From: Mycolicibacterium litorale
GTDB lineage: Bacteria; Actinomycetota; Actinomycetes; Mycobacteriales; Mycobacteriaceae
Assembly (NCBI RefSeq): GCF_014218295.1
Contig: NZ_AP023287.1
Coordinates: 4,836,001 to 4,900,000 of the forward strand
Length of the DNA stretch: 64,000 nucleotides
Direction of reading: 5' to 3'
The position numbers and the translations under genes were made by a program. Below are positions 63,280 to 64,000 of the stretch, piece by piece; position 1 is the first letter of the stretch; every line of letters begins with the position of its first letter. The notes under the pieces were generated by a model, which saw only the letters and a program-made list of their open reading frames with translations, was not told the DNA's origin and did not search any database.

Positions 63280-64000
63280 GAACGCCTCGACCGCGTCGCG
63301 GTACACCCGTGGCTGTTCGTCGTGGATCAGGTGACCGGCGTCGGGAACCCGCAGATAGGTTGTGCGGTAACCGGTTTCGGCCATCCGACGCATCTGCCCC
63401 GGCGGCGTGACCGAATTGCCCGCCTCCAGCAGCAGCGCTGGCGCCCGCAACTCCTGCCACTGCTGCCAGTAGTCGCGTCTCCCCCACTCGGCGGCGATGT
63501 CGATCCAGTGGCGGCGCCGCCCGTGCAGCCGCCAGCCGGTGGCGGTGCGGTCGAACGCCTCGAGGAAATAACGGCCCGCGACCGGACCGAATTCGGCCAG
63601 CACCTGTTGTTCGGTCTCGAATTCGACCGGCAGTGCGTGCAGCCACGGCTCCCACGGTCCAGTGGTGCGGCCACGGAAGTCCGGCGCCATGTCCTCCACC
63701 ACCACCGCGGTCACCAGATCCGGTCGGTGCGCGGCCAGGCACCACGCGTGCAACCCGCCCATCGAATGCCCGATCAGCGTGACCGGGCGCCCCAGCGCGG
63801 TGACCGCATTGGCCAGTTCGGCGACGAAGTGCTCGGTGCTGATCGGATGTGGGTGGACGACGTCGCGGCCGCGATGCCAGGGCGCGTCGTAGGTGTACAC
63901 CGACCCGAGACCGGTGAGCCACGGCAGCTGACGCCCCCACGTGCTGCCGCGCCCCATCAGACCGTGCACCAGCACCAGGGGCGCGCCGTCACCGCCCCGC
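63253..64000 (-). CDS. Alpha/beta hydrolase (Rv3591c-like), 5' end outside the window
   Basis: At least 248 residues; the reading frame continues through the window edge (RGGDGAPLVLVHGLMGRGS is in frame), so the start is missing. The oxyanion motif HGLMGRG, nucleophile elbow GHSMGG and final catalytic His in DAGHLIHDE are visible. The substrate is unknown. Rv3591c occupies the same position after mutY. Confidence 0.8.
   Translation of the reverse strand, partial: RGGDGAPLVLVHGLMGRGSTWGRQLPWLTGLGSVYTYDAPWHRGRDVVHPHPISTEHFVAELANAVTALGRPVTLIGHSMGGLHAWCLAAHRPDLVTAVVVEDMAPDFRGRTTGPWEPWLHALPVEFETEQQVLAEFGPVAGRYFLEAFDRTATGWRLHGRRRHWIDIAAEWGRRDYWQQWQELRAPALLLEAGNSVTPPGQMRRMAETGYRTTYLRVPDAGHLIHDEQPRVYRDAVEAFLATLTHRA

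Overview
This is a high-GC chromosomal window from a mycobacterium, most likely a fast-growing environmental species (Mycolicibacterium type). Gene content and order follow the M. tuberculosis Rv3550-Rv3591c segment closely: echA20-ipdABC, fadA6-kstR2-ipdF-fadE30, fadD3-fadE31-32-33-aspB, hsaBCDA, kshB, fadE34, kstR, a LacI regulator, an MBL hydrolase, an ArsB-like permease, rlmB-cysS-ispF-ispD-carD, lpqE, radA-disA, canB, mutY and an alpha/beta hydrolase. Several blocks absent from that tuberculosis backbone are inserted. The assignment rests on recognised protein families and remembered gene order; no database search was run.

1-16 kb holds catabolism of the last two steroid rings (C/D; HIP degradation). 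Two KstR2 operators (18-31 and 9861-9874) mark the start of the ipd operon and the divergent fadE30/fadD3 promoters. Between ipdC and fadA6 sit a SatD/DUF3307 pair and an NDMA-type alcohol dehydrogenase. 15.7-23.2 kb is accessory: a DUF222/HNH protein, a ketone-body cassette (acetoacetyl-CoA synthetase, 3-hydroxybutyrate dehydrogenase, MHS transporter, divergent LysR), a CsbD-like small protein and a DUF4344 metallopeptidase lipoprotein. 23.2-31.6 kb is A/B-ring degradation (hsaBCDA, kshB), fadE34 and the repressor kstR, with three KstR operators. Then come an OtsB-type phosphatase, an APH-fold kinase and a LacI regulator.

34.5-47.7 kb is a zinc-starvation island. It holds a ZnuABC importer, an AztABCD importer, zinc-free L28 and L33 ribosomal proteins and an MRF-like CobW protein, with four 7-1-7 Zur-type palindromes at their promoters. 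Two oddities stand out. The aztB permease is fused in frame to a second AztD-like propeller that carries its own lipobox. The alternative S14 gene (rpsN2) is a broken remnant. Interspersed are a mercaptopyruvate sulfurtransferase, BluB, PxpA and an ArsR/MFS pair with two operators.

47.7-64 kb is mainly housekeeping: rRNA methylation, Cys-tRNA synthesis, the MEP pathway, CarD, RadA, DisA, carbonic anhydrase, MutY, a GAF-GGDEF-EAL protein, a GlxA-type regulator and a hydrolase cut by the window end. Between radA and disA lies a 32-bp tandem repeat whose copies form a chain of start/stop-overlapping micro-ORFs linking the two genes. Many genes have a TANNNT box 6-7 nt before the start codon, the signature of leaderless mycobacterial transcripts.
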